A stretch of DNA of 64,000 bases, from NCBI GenBank assembly GCA_964384595.1, contig CAYLLY010000004.1:1-64000 (forward strand), read 5' to 3'. The DNA is from SCTG01 sp964384595. GTDB taxonomy: Bacteria; Nitrospirota; Nitrospiria; Nitrospirales; NS-4. The notes below the pieces were generated by a model. That model saw only the letters and a program-made list of their open reading frames with translations. It ran no database searches and had not been told where the DNA came from. Shown in pieces: positions 1 to 11,973 of this stretch (within the stretch, counting starts at the first letter, position 1; every line of letters begins with the position of its first letter). The position numbers and the translations under genes were made by a program.

Positions 1-483
1 CTCTTCACGCGCAACTGGCCCTATGCCTGGTCCTTGTTTGAACAGGAGGGGTCGCCGGTTCGCGGGAAGGTCGGGGTGGGCCCGCTGCCCAGTTTCGGCG
101 GTGGACCGGCGGTTTCGACCCTTGGCGGGTGGCACCTGGGAATTGCGCATGACAGTCGTCATCCGGAGGCGGCCTGGCAGTTCATCGAGTTTCTCACGTC
201 CCCTGAAGCCCAGAAGGTGATGGCCCGCAAGGTAGGAATCGCGCCCACCCGAAGAAGCGTGTATCACGATCCCAAGGTGGTTGCCTCGCAGCCGATTCTC
301 TCCACCTTGCAGCCGATCCTCGAACGCGCCCGGCCGCGTCCGGTCACCCCTTTCTACCCGATGGTCTCTCAGATCCTGCAGTCGGAATTCAGCGCGGTCC
401 TTGCCGGCCTGCGCCCCCCCCGCACGGCCCTCGTCGCGGCGGAACGGGAACTCCTCCACACCCTTTTGCTCGAACGGCTATGA
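1..483 (+). CDS. ABC sugar transporter substrate-binding protein, C-terminal part
   Basis: The gene enters from outside the window; about 160 C-terminal residues are visible and no start or signal peptide can be seen. The reading frame is open from base 1 and contains NWPYAWSLFEQ, followed by a GPLP and GGWHLGI stretch and then PEAAWQFIEFLTSPEAQ. This is the usual C-terminal lobe signature of family 1 maltose/trehalose-type periplasmic binding proteins. The stop overlaps the next permease start (ATGA at 480-483), so the proteins are translationally coupled. The role is capture of an oligosaccharide or disaccharide outside the membrane. Trehalose is a reasonable guess because trehalose genes follow, but the sequence does not prove the substrate. 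Confidence 0.88.
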   Translation, partial: LFTRNWPYAWSLFEQEGSPVRGKVGVGPLPSFGGGPAVSTLGGWHLGIAHDSRHPEAAWQFIEFLTSPEAQKVMARKVGIAPTRRSVYHDPKVVASQPILSTLQPILERARPRPVTPFYPMVSQILQSEFSAVLAGLRPPRTALVAAERELLHTLLLERL

Positions 484-1376
484 ACCGGCAGTCAGAGGCC
501 CGCACCGGCTACCTTCTGCTCTTTCCCGCCCTGTTCACCCTCACGCTGCTGGCGCTCTGCCCGATCCTCATCCTGTTCTGGCTCAGCACGCGATACCGGG
601 TCTTGCCGTTCGGCATCGACGCCTTCGCGGGGATCTACCACTACGTGGTTCTCCTCCAGGCGCCTCGCTTCTGGAACAGCCTGGGTGTGACCCTCTACTT
701 TGCGGCGCTCTCTGTGACGCTGGAACTGCTGCTGGGGCTCGCCATTGCCCTCCTGCTAAGCCGTCAATTCCGCGGAGCGGGCTGGGTCCGAGCCCTGATC
801 CTGCTGCCATGGGCCGTCCCGACCGTGGTGACGGCCAAACTGTGGGACTGGATCTACCATCCCGATCTCGGCGTCTTGAATTATCTTCTCCAGCACCTCG
901 GAATCACGACGGCGCCGGTGAATTGGCTCGGCATGCCCTCTTTGGCGATTCATGCCGCCATCATCGCTGATGTCTGGAAAACCACCCCGTTCGTGGTCAT
1001 TCTTCTGCTCGCGGGCCTCGCCCTTGTCCCGCCGGATCTCTATCGAGCGGCCGCCTTGGACGGCGCCTCTTCCTTGCAGACCTTCGTCCATGTCACTCTG
1101 CCGCTGCTCCGCCCGATCCTGCTGGTCGCGGCGCTTTTTCGCACAATTGACGCCCTTCGGGCTTTCGACCTGCTGTATGTTCTGACGGGAGGAGGGCCCG
1201 CCGACGCCACGGAAACCCTGTCGATTTACGCGTACAAGATTCTCTTCCAGACGATGCAGTTCGGCTACGGTTCGGCGATCGGAGTCATGATGTTTGCGGT
1301 GGTGGCCATGCTCAGTCTGCTACAGCTCTGGCTCGGGCGACATGACATGCGCAGACTGGTAGGGAGGCTCCCATGA
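480..1376 (+). CDS. ABC sugar transporter permease (MalF/UgpA type)
   Basis: A 298-residue inner-membrane permease with six or so hydrophobic segments, the first at about residues 13-36. The cytoplasmic EAA loop is visible near residue 190 as DLYRAAALDGASSLQTF followed by LPLLRPI; this loop docks on the ATPase. Size and motif fit the first permease of carbohydrate importers of the CUT1 class. The start overlaps the binding-protein stop and the stop overlaps the next permease start (ATGA at 1373-1376), so the operon is tightly coupled. The substrate is not determined by sequence. Confidence 0.92.
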   Translation: MNRQSEARTGYLLLFPALFTLTLLALCPILILFWLSTRYRVLPFGIDAFAGIYHYVVLLQAPRFWNSLGVTLYFAALSVTLELLLGLAIALLLSRQFRGAGWVRALILLPWAVPTVVTAKLWDWIYHPDLGVLNYLLQHLGITTAPVNWLGMPSLAIHAAIIADVWKTTPFVVILLLAGLALVPPDLYRAAALDGASSLQTFVHVTLPLLRPILLVAALFRTIDALRAFDLLYVLTGGGPADATETLSIYAYKILFQTMQFGYGSAIGVMMFAVVAMLSLLQLWLGRHDMRRLVGRLP

Positions 1377-2200
1377 CGGCTCGACCTGGTCGCGACATCG
1401 TGTCGCGGCTCCTGCTGGTCCTGGTGTTGGTCTGGACCCTGTCGCCGCTTCTCTGGCAGGGCATCACTTCGCTGAAGCCTGATAGCGAGCTGATGCAACT
1501 GTCCCCTTTGCTGCCCTCGCATCCCACCCTGGCGCACTACCGGGCGCTGTTCGAGCACCAGCCCTTTCACCGGATCATGCTGAACAGCTTCGGCATTGCG
1601 GCGCTCACAGCCATGACGGCTCTGGTCGTAGGGGCTCTCGCCGCGTTCCCGCTGGCGCGGTTGCCGGTGCGGGGCAAGCTCCTCATGCTGGGTTTCGTTC
1701 TGGGAGCGACCATGTTTCCGGCCATTCTGACGGTGGGGCCGCTGTTCATGTTCATGCGCGTCTTGGGTCTTCGCGACACATGGTGGGCCGTGCTCGTCAG
1801 CCATACGACGTTCGCCCTGCCGCTGACGATCTGGATGCTCGCCAACTTTTTTCGGGAGCTCCCGGAAGACCTCTACCGGGCCGCGCGAGTTGACGGGTGT
1901 TCACCCTGGCAGGCCTTCACGCGGATTCTGCTGCCGCTGTCCCGCCCCGGGCTGACGGCGGCCGGAGTCCTCGCGTTCATCTTCTCCTGGACCGAGTTTC
2001 TTTACGCCTTCACGTTCACGGCCACGGAAGCGTCCCGCACCGTGCCGGTCGCCATCGTGCTGTTCCCGGGCCTCCACGAAATCAGGTGGGGGGAGATCGC
2101 CGCCGCGTCGGTCGTGGTGACGGTGCCCGTCATTGTCTTGGTCTTGGTCTTTCACCGGCATATCGTGCAGGGCCTGACGGCCGGCGCGCTCAAAGGGTAA
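1373..2200 (+). CDS. ABC sugar transporter permease (MalG/UgpE type)
   Basis: A 275-residue second permease of the same importer. It has a hydrophobic N-terminal segment (about residues 8-27), a conserved HYRALFEHQPF region typical of MalG-type subunits, and the EAA loop near residue 165 as DLYRAARVDGCSPWQAF then LPLSRPG. It pairs with the preceding permease to form the membrane channel. The ATP-binding subunit starts six bases after its stop, consistent with one transcript for all four subunits. Confidence 0.92.
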   Translation: MTARPGRDIVSRLLLVLVLVWTLSPLLWQGITSLKPDSELMQLSPLLPSHPTLAHYRALFEHQPFHRIMLNSFGIAALTAMTALVVGALAAFPLARLPVRGKLLMLGFVLGATMFPAILTVGPLFMFMRVLGLRDTWWAVLVSHTTFALPLTIWMLANFFRELPEDLYRAARVDGCSPWQAFTRILLPLSRPGLTAAGVLAFIFSWTEFLYAFTFTATEASRTVPVAIVLFPGLHEIRWGEIAAASVVVTVPVIVLVLVFHRHIVQGLTAGALKG

Positions 2201-2205
2201 GGGGC

Positions 2206-3342
2206 ATGCCCGAGGTCCGATTCGATCGCGTGGAGAAACGATACGGGCATCGGCCGGTCATCCGGGACTTCTCGCTGACGATCCGCGAAGGGGAATTCTT
2301 TACTCTGGTGGGGCCAAGCGGCTGCGGGAAGTCCACGGTGCTGAATCTGGTCGCGGGCCTTGAACCGGTGACCTCCGGGGAGATCTACTTCGGCGATCGG
2401 CCCGTCACGTACCTGTCGCCTAAAGAGCGCGATATCGCCATGGTGTTCCAATCCTATGCGCTCTATCCGCATAAGACGGTGTTCGAGAACCTGGCCTTCC
2501 CGCTCCGGCTCCGCAGGGTGCCACAGGGCGCGTTACAGGGCGAGGTTCAGCAGGTCGCAAGCCTCCTTGGCCTCGCAGGGCTTCTGGCCAAGAAACCGGC
2601 AGAGCTCAGCGGCGGGGAACGCCAACGGGTGGCGTTGGGTCGGGCCTTGATTCGCGAGCCGCAAGTCTTTTTGATGGATGAGCCGCTCTCCAATCTTGAC
2701 GCCCAACTCCGAGTCCAGACCCGGGCGGAAATCAAGCGGCTGCATGCCCGACTGAAGACCACGACCCTCTACGTTACCCACGACCAGGAAGAGGCCCTGA
2801 GCCTGTCCGATCGCATCGCGGTACTGAACAAAGGGGCCATCCAGCAGATCGGAACCCCGATGGACATCTACCGTTGTCCGTCCAACACCTTCGTGGCAAA
2901 GTTTATCGGCAGCCCGCAGATCAATCTTGTTCCCGGCCGGCTCCATCCCGGCCCCCCTGCCCATCTGGACGTCGGGCCTGTTCAAGTTGCGCTCGTGCGG
3001 GACCCCGCCCTCCAAGCAGATTCCCCAACGCCGGCGAACTCTCTGGATGTGCTCGTCGGCATCCGGGCGGAAGATGTCTTGATCCAGGGGACACCTGAGA
3101 GCTTGCCGGGACACTCGGCCAGCGTGGTCGACAGGGAACCGGCCGGCGCCCGGTCATGGGTGACCCTGCGATGGGGTTCGGCTGAAATCAGAGCGGAAGC
3201 ATCGAGCGACTTTCTCATGCCCCAGAATCATTCCGTGGGGGTCGCCATCAACACCGAGCGGTTGCACGTTTTCGACGCCGCATCCGGCGCCCGCTTGCCA
3301 TGGATCGCCCTTCCTCCCAAACGGCAACATGGTTATAAATGA
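2206..3342 (+). CDS. ABC sugar transporter ATP-binding protein (MalK/UgpC type)
   Basis: A 378-residue ATPase that powers the importer. Walker A is GPSGCGKST at about residues 38-46, the Q-loop is FQSYALYPH, the signature is LSGGERQRV at about 133-141, Walker B is VFLMDEPLSNLD and the switch histidine is in YVTHDQEEA. Beyond residue 235 lies the C-terminal TOBE/OB regulatory domain usual for MalK and SugC-type subunits. The ATG at 2206 is chosen because homology begins there (MPEVRFDRVEKRYG); the frame stays open upstream only because it runs antiparallel to high-GC coding DNA. The next gene is convergent, so the operon ends here. Confidence 0.93.
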   Translation: MPEVRFDRVEKRYGHRPVIRDFSLTIREGEFFTLVGPSGCGKSTVLNLVAGLEPVTSGEIYFGDRPVTYLSPKERDIAMVFQSYALYPHKTVFENLAFPLRLRRVPQGALQGEVQQVASLLGLAGLLAKKPAELSGGERQRVALGRALIREPQVFLMDEPLSNLDAQLRVQTRAEIKRLHARLKTTTLYVTHDQEEALSLSDRIAVLNKGAIQQIGTPMDIYRCPSNTFVAKFIGSPQINLVPGRLHPGPPAHLDVGPVQVALVRDPALQADSPTPANSLDVLVGIRAEDVLIQGTPESLPGHSASVVDREPAGARSWVTLRWGSAEIRAEASSDFLMPQNHSVGVAINTERLHVFDAASGARLPWIALPPKRQHGYK

Positions 3343-3348
3343 GTCTAC

Positions 3349-3385
3349 GCCCTCCCTTGTCAGAGAGCTTCACTCCAGGGAGGGC
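3349..3385. repeat. Inverted repeat at the convergent ABC/GH15 junction
   Basis: GCCCTCCC at 3349-3356 is matched by GGGAGGGC at 3378-3385 with a 21-base spacer. It lies where the plus-strand ABC operon meets the minus-strand GH15 gene and partly covers the last codons of the latter. It could form a bidirectional terminator stem, but the loop is long and no T-run follows, so the call is weak. Confidence 0.25.
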
Positions 3386-5144
3386 TGACGGCGAAGGCGG
3401 CGTTGATCAGTCCCACATGGGAGTAGGCCTGGGGAAAATTCCCGCATTGAGTACTGGTCGTCGGCAGGAAGTGTTCCGAGAAAAGCCCTAGGCTGTTCGC
3501 TGCGATCAAGACCCCAGCCAGAATCTCTTTCGCTTCTGCGGTGCGCCCGAGCCGAGCCAAGGCCTGGGCGATCCAAAAAGAACAAATCACAAAGCCGGAT
3601 TCCGGCTTTCCGAAATCGTCGTCGCGGACATAGCGGTAAAAGAGGCCGGTCGCCGCAGTCCCGTTCCGGATTCCAAGCTGGCTGACAATCTGGGAGGTTG
3701 TGGCTTCGCAGAGTTGCCGGTTGGGGTATCCGAGGATCGTGAGTTGCGACAGTGCGGCGTCATAGCTATCATCCGTCGGGCCGTTATGTACGCCAACCTT
3801 TTTTGCGGCGCGGAGCAAGGCCTCCGCCGCGCGGATCCGCGCTCCTGGCAGGTCAAGCGATAATGAGGCGAGATGCCCGGCCTGCCGGATGCGTTCGAGA
3901 CGTTCCAGCCCGGCCCAGCACATGAGGTTGGTGAACGAGTGCTCCTGCCAGCCGCTTCGGCTTTCCCAGAGCCCGGCGTCGGGCTGGCCGATGCTGCGTG
4001 CGCACAGATGGGCCAAATGTGCGAGCAACGCTTCGTGCTCATTGGTGCGAAGGTCGAAAAACCGCTCGTCGAAAAAAATGGGTGCAAAGGTCAGGATCAT
4101 TTCACCATACACGTCGTTCTGCACCTGCTCCGCAGCTTGGTTATTGCTCCGGACGGGCGTGCTTTCCCGGAAGCCTTTCCAATTTGCATGCTCGGTTTCC
4201 GGCAGCGGCAGGCCCTGGCTCAACGTGTACACGGGCCGCAGGCGGTCTCGGGAGTGTTCGTGCGCGTGGGCGATGTTCAACAGGAATTTGAGGAAGGCTT
4301 CCATTTCCTCAAAGTGGCCGAGGTTGTTGAACGCGGTCAACGCGTAATAGGCATCCCGCAGCCAACAATAGCGATAGTCCCAGTTCCGCCCGCCGCCGGG
4401 CTGTTCTGGCAGGCTTGTCGTCAAGGCGGCCAGAATCGCACCCGTATCTTCAAAGCAATGGAGCTTGAGCGCCAGCGCGGATCGGATGACTTGTTGCTGG
4501 TGCAGGACCGGGACCGAGCAGTTCTTCACCCACGTGCGCCAGTAGCGCGTCGTCTGGCCGAGGAACTCCTGCGTTACTTTCACCAGGTCGTCCTCGATGC
4601 CCAACCCCCAGGTGAGCCCGAAGTAGAGTTTCTGCGTCAGCGCGACCGGAGTCTCTTCGCACAGATACGTCAGCGGCATATTGGTGAGCAGACGGAGCAC
4701 GTCGCCACGAACTTCGAAGCGGATGTGGCTGCTCCCGCGAATCGAGCGGACCGGCTCCTTTTCCCATCCGGATACAGGCCGGCAGCTCACGACGACCGAC
4801 GGATGCCCGGAGACGGCCTCCACGATGCGGAACAAGGCCGCCGGGCGGTACATGCGGCCGTATTGCTCGAACCGCGGGCAAAAGTCCGTGATTTGGAACG
4901 AGTCCCCGTTGGCGAGCGAGACGATCGTCACTAGAATGTTGGTGTTGGGCAAATACTGCTGGGATGTCTTGAGATGTTCCGGAGCCGCAGGGCTGGAGAT
5001 CGCGAATCGCCCGCCGTCGGGGTCCAGGATTCCGCCGAACACCGGTGGGCTGTCGGGTCTCGGCAGGCACATCCAGTCGACGGACCCTCTGTCGCTGATC
5101 AACGCGGAGACCTGGCAATTGCCCACGAGCCCGTAGCGGTACAT
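3360..5144 (-). CDS. Glycoside hydrolase family 15 protein (glucoamylase/trehalase-like)
   Basis: A 594-residue cytoplasmic protein without signal peptide. It starts with the GH15-type N-terminal domain (YGLVGNCQVSALISDRGSVDW) and has an (alpha/alpha)6 catalytic domain marked by NWDYRYCWLRDAYYAL near residue 258. NDVYGEMIL lies near residue 345 and GLWESRSGWQEHSFTN near 395. The glutamate of the GLWE segment is in the position of a GH15 catalytic acid. Family members hydrolyse alpha-glucosides including maltodextrins and, in several bacteria, trehalose. Its position directly opposite otsA-otsB and beside a sugar importer favours a role in trehalose or maltodextrin turnover. A promoter-like sequence ends seven bases before the ATG. 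Exact substrate unknown. Confidence 0.88.
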   Translation of the reverse strand: MYRYGLVGNCQVSALISDRGSVDWMCLPRPDSPPVFGGILDPDGGRFAISSPAAPEHLKTSQQYLPNTNILVTIVSLANGDSFQITDFCPRFEQYGRMYRPAALFRIVEAVSGHPSVVVSCRPVSGWEKEPVRSIRGSSHIRFEVRGDVLRLLTNMPLTYLCEETPVALTQKLYFGLTWGLGIEDDLVKVTQEFLGQTTRYWRTWVKNCSVPVLHQQQVIRSALALKLHCFEDTGAILAALTTSLPEQPGGGRNWDYRYCWLRDAYYALTAFNNLGHFEEMEAFLKFLLNIAHAHEHSRDRLRPVYTLSQGLPLPETEHANWKGFRESTPVRSNNQAAEQVQNDVYGEMILTFAPIFFDERFFDLRTNEHEALLAHLAHLCARSIGQPDAGLWESRSGWQEHSFTNLMCWAGLERLERIRQAGHLASLSLDLPGARIRAAEALLRAAKKVGVHNGPTDDSYDAALSQLTILGYPNRQLCEATTSQIVSQLGIRNGTAATGLFYRYVRDDDFGKPESGFVICSFWIAQALARLGRTAEAKEILAGVLIAANSLGLFSEHFLPTTSTQCGNFPQAYSHVGLINAAFAVSPPWSEAL

Positions 5145-5150
5145 GAGGTC

Positions 5151-5179
5151 ACAATATTTGATTTCGGGGGTGGTTGTAA
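5151..5179 (-). promoter_or_regulatory. Candidate promoter of the GH15 gene
   Basis: On the minus strand TTACAA (5179-5174) and TATTGT (5156-5151) are separated by 17 bases. The -10 element ends seven bases before the GH15 ATG at 5144, so the predicted transcript would begin at or next to the start codon. No Shine-Dalgarno sequence is visible. The match is moderate (3/6 and 4/6 to the sigma70 consensus). Confidence 0.35.
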
Positions 5180-5194
5180 ACTAAGTTGTTCGGT

Positions 5195-7423
5195 ATGCGG
5201 TTGTCTCTCCGGTTCCTGCTCCCCCTGGCCGTCGTCCTGGCGGGGATTGCGTACGCCGTCATCCCGCTAGTCGACACCCTGACCTTGAAGTGGTTTGTCC
5301 GGGACCTGGAGATCCGGTCGAAGCTGGTCGCGAGCACGATCGAGGCGCCGCTGGCCGAGCTGGTAACGTCGGAATCGAAACGCAAGATCCTCGCGTACTT
5401 TCAGCGCATCGTCCAGGACGAGCGGCTCTATGCCCTGGGGTTCTGCGATTCCCAAAACCGCTTGCTCTATAAGACCCCGACCTACCCCGACGAGATTTCG
5501 TGTGAAGGGGCGGCCAGCCTCGCGCCCGGTTCCGCCGAGGTGTTCAAGCTGAGCCATGGGCTCGTGCATGTGGCGGCTGCCTCCATCGAAGCCGAAGGAC
5601 GCACGGTCGGCCGCCTCATGCTCGTGCACGACATGAGTTTCGTCCAGCGGCGCAGCGCCGATACGAAGTGGTACGTCTTTTACCTCTTCGTGGCGCTGGG
5701 CGCTGCGATCTCCCTGGTGACGGTCTTGGTGGCGCACTTGAGTTGGAAGGGATGGGTGGCCGGCGTCCGCGCCATGCTCACAGGGGAAGGCCTGCTCACA
5801 CTGCTCAGCCAAGACCACGCGCCGGAGCTGCAGCCGGTCGCGAAAGATCTCAGGGCGCTGATCCGCGACCTTGAAGCCGACCGTCGCATGCGCGACGAGA
5901 GCCACATCACGTGGACCCCCTCGAGCCTTCGGACGATTCTGCGCGAGCAACTGGCGGGGGACGAAATCCTGATCGTGTCCAACCGCCAACCCTACCTCCA
6001 TAACCGGCGGGACCGGCAGATCGAAGTCCAGGTGCCGGCCAGCGGGCTGGTCTCGGCGCTGGAACCGGTCATGCGTGCCTGCTCCGGCATCTGGATCGCC
6101 CACGGCAATGGATCGGCCGATCGGGAGGTAGTGGACTCGCGCGACCATGTCCGTGTACCGCCGGACAACCCGGCGTATGAGATTCGCCGTATCTGGCTGA
6201 CGAAGGACGAGGAAGCAGGCTACTACTATGGCTTTGCGAACGAGGGCCTGTGGCCCCTCTGTCACATCGCCCACATTCGGCCCACGTTCCGCTCGTCGGA
6301 CTGGAACCAGTACGTGGCGGTCAATGAACGGTTCGCGCGGGCCGTATGCGAAGAAGCCAAGTCCGACGACCCCGTCGTGCTGGTTCAGGACTATCACTTC
6401 GCCTTGCTCCCCAAAATGATCCGGGAGCGGCTGCCGAACGCGACCATCATCGCGTTCTGGCACATTCCGTGGCCCAATGCCGAGCGGTACGGCATCTGTC
6501 CGTGGCGCCAGCAGATTCTGGAAGGGCTCCTGGGGAGCAGCATTGTGGGGTTCCACACGCGGGTGCACTGCAACAACTTCATCGACAGCGTCGATCGGCT
6601 GCTGGAGGCCCGGATCGATCGGGACCACTCGACCATTTCCTACGGCGGCAAACTGACCGCCGTCAATCACTACCCGATCTCCATCGAGTGGCCTGTGCGA
6701 TGGGTCCAAGACCAACGGCCGGTTGAGGAGTGCCGGGCGCGAATCCGGGCGCTCCACGGGATGGCGTCAGACCGCCTCGTCGGCGTTGGAGTAGACCGGC
6801 TCGATTACACCAAGGGCATCATCGAGCGGTTCCTCGCCGTGGAACGGCTCCTGGAATTGCAACCGGAGTGGATCGGCAGGTTCTCGTTCGTCCAGATCGC
6901 CGCGCCCAGCCGCACTCTGATTGACCAATACCAGCACTTCGCCGGACAGGTTCATGCTCTGGCGGAGCAGATCAACAAGCGGTTCGGACGCGACGGCTAT
7001 GCCCCCATCTGCTTGAAGGAGCAGCACCATGAGCCGGCGCGGGTGTTCGAGTATTACCGGGGCGCCGATGTCTGCGTGGTCAGCAGCCTTCACGACGGCA
7101 TGAACCTCGTCGCCAAGGAGTTCGTGGCGGCGCGCGATGACGAACTGGGAGTCTTGATCTTGAGTCAGTTCACGGGGGCGTCCCGGGAGCTCCCGGAAGC
7201 CCTGGCCGTCAATCCATACGACATTGATCAATTCGCGGCGGCGCTCCACGTGGCGCTGACCATGCCGCCGGCCGAGCAGCGGGCCCGGATGCGGAGCATG
7301 CGCGGGTTGATCCAGGAGTTTAACGTCTACCGCTGGGCCGGGCGGATGTTGATGGATGCAGCCCGCATGCGTCAGCGCAATCGGGTCATGCGGCGGGTGG
7401 AGCAGTCGAACCCACCGGCATAG
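5195..7423 (+). CDS. otsA: Trehalose-6-phosphate synthase with N-terminal membrane sensor-like module
   Basis: A 742-residue protein predicted to make trehalose 6-phosphate from UDP-glucose (or another NDP-glucose) and glucose 6-phosphate. Residues 6-26 and 159-181 are membrane segments enclosing an extracytoplasmic region of about 130 residues. A HAMP-like linker follows, then the GT20 domain from about residue 257 to 730. GT20 marks are IVSNRQPY, WIAHGNGSAD, VQDYHFALLPKMIRE, FWHIPWPNAE, GVDRLDYTKGI and HDGMNLVAKEF. Ordinary OtsA is a soluble protein of about 450-500 residues, so the first 250 are an added module. ATG at 5195 is preferred; a TTG nine bases upstream is in frame. otsB follows after 14 bases. 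Confidence 0.9.
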   Translation: MRLSLRFLLPLAVVLAGIAYAVIPLVDTLTLKWFVRDLEIRSKLVASTIEAPLAELVTSESKRKILAYFQRIVQDERLYALGFCDSQNRLLYKTPTYPDEISCEGAASLAPGSAEVFKLSHGLVHVAAASIEAEGRTVGRLMLVHDMSFVQRRSADTKWYVFYLFVALGAAISLVTVLVAHLSWKGWVAGVRAMLTGEGLLTLLSQDHAPELQPVAKDLRALIRDLEADRRMRDESHITWTPSSLRTILREQLAGDEILIVSNRQPYLHNRRDRQIEVQVPASGLVSALEPVMRACSGIWIAHGNGSADREVVDSRDHVRVPPDNPAYEIRRIWLTKDEEAGYYYGFANEGLWPLCHIAHIRPTFRSSDWNQYVAVNERFARAVCEEAKSDDPVVLVQDYHFALLPKMIRERLPNATIIAFWHIPWPNAERYGICPWRQQILEGLLGSSIVGFHTRVHCNNFIDSVDRLLEARIDRDHSTISYGGKLTAVNHYPISIEWPVRWVQDQRPVEECRARIRALHGMASDRLVGVGVDRLDYTKGIIERFLAVERLLELQPEWIGRFSFVQIAAPSRTLIDQYQHFAGQVHALAEQINKRFGRDGYAPICLKEQHHEPARVFEYYRGADVCVVSSLHDGMNLVAKEFVAARDDELGVLILSQFTGASRELPEALAVNPYDIDQFAAALHVALTMPPAEQRARMRSMRGLIQEFNVYRWAGRMLMDAARMRQRNRVMRRVEQSNPPA

Positions 7424-8186
7424 GCGGATCGGGAACGATGCACTACCTTCTGTCGGCAAGCGGTAGACGACAGCTGGATCGTTTGGCTGGCTCGCCCTCC
7501 CTCTACGCCTTCGATTTCGACGGCACGCTGGCCAGAATCGTCCGGAACCACCAAAATGCGCAGCTCGCGCGGCCGATCCGGGAGGGGCTGGTCGAACTCG
7601 GCAAGCGGGCCTTTACGGCCGTCCTCTCGGGACGATCGGTTGAGGACCTCCAATCCCGACTCGCCGGCGCCGTACCCCATCTAATCGGCAACCATGGTCT
7701 GGAAGGGCTTCACGCAGCGCCGCAGATCCTGCGGCGAGCCCAGGAAACATGCGAAACCTGGAAGCGGCAGATAGGGAACAGCTTCGGCGTCGAACTGGCG
7801 CGCGTCGGCGCGACGGTCGAGGATAAGACCTATTCCCTCGCGCTCCATTACCGCGAGGCCGCGCGAAAGCGGGAGGCCCGTGAAGCGGTGTTCATGGCAC
7901 TGGCGAAGCTCCAGCCCACGCCTCGGACCCTGCTCGGAAAGGATATCGTCAACGTCATTCCGTGCGGTGCGCCCCACAAGGGCGTCGCGTTGCTGGAGAT
8001 GATGCGACAGATGAACCTCGGGACGGCCTTATACGTCGGCGACGACGAGACGGACGAAGACGTGTTTTCGCTTCCCGACGCACGTATCGTCACCGTCCGT
8101 ATTGGAAAGAAGAAAACCTCGGCGGCCAGGTTCTACCTCGAGCGGCAGTCAGAGATCACAGAACTACTGCGGTATCTCATCAAAGC

Positions 8187-11876
<3,690 letters not shown>

Positions 11877-11884
11877 ATTAGGGG

Positions 11885-11913
11885 ACTATACTGGATAGCG
11901 CACGCCTTCGCAA
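11885..11913 (-). promoter_or_regulatory. Candidate metH promoter
   Basis: Minus strand: TTGCGA (11913-11908), 17-base spacer, TATAGT (11890-11885). The -10 element ends nine bases before the metH ATG, giving a leader of about two bases and no room for a ribosome-binding site. The -35 overlaps an inverted repeat shared with the divergent promoter. Confidence 0.5.
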
Positions 11914-11926
11914 GACGACCGTCTTG
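11911..11926. promoter_or_regulatory. Palindromic operator-like site between divergent promoters
   Basis: CAAGAC-GACC-GTCTTG is a perfect 6-bp inverted repeat. One arm overlaps the -35 of the metH promoter and the other overlaps the -35 of the opposite promoter, so one bound dimeric regulator could control both genes. The regulator is unknown. Confidence 0.35.
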
Positions 11927-11953
11927 ACAATCCAGGAACCGGCCCCGTAGGAT
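11924..11953 (+). promoter_or_regulatory. Candidate promoter of the secreted-protein gene at 11974
   Basis: TTGACA (11924-11929), 18-base spacer, TAGGAT (11948-11953). The start site would fall near 11960, leaving a short leader that contains GGAG at 11964-11967, six bases before the ATG at 11974. The consensus -35 makes this one of the stronger promoter matches in the window. Confidence 0.55.
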
Positions 11954-11973
11954 TTGCGCACTTGGAGCCCCTG

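Noticed and set aside
11877..11973. Cobalamin or SAM riboswitch upstream of metH
   Set aside because: The whole intergenic space is under 100 bases, and the metH promoter ends nine bases before the ATG, leaving no room for an aptamer.
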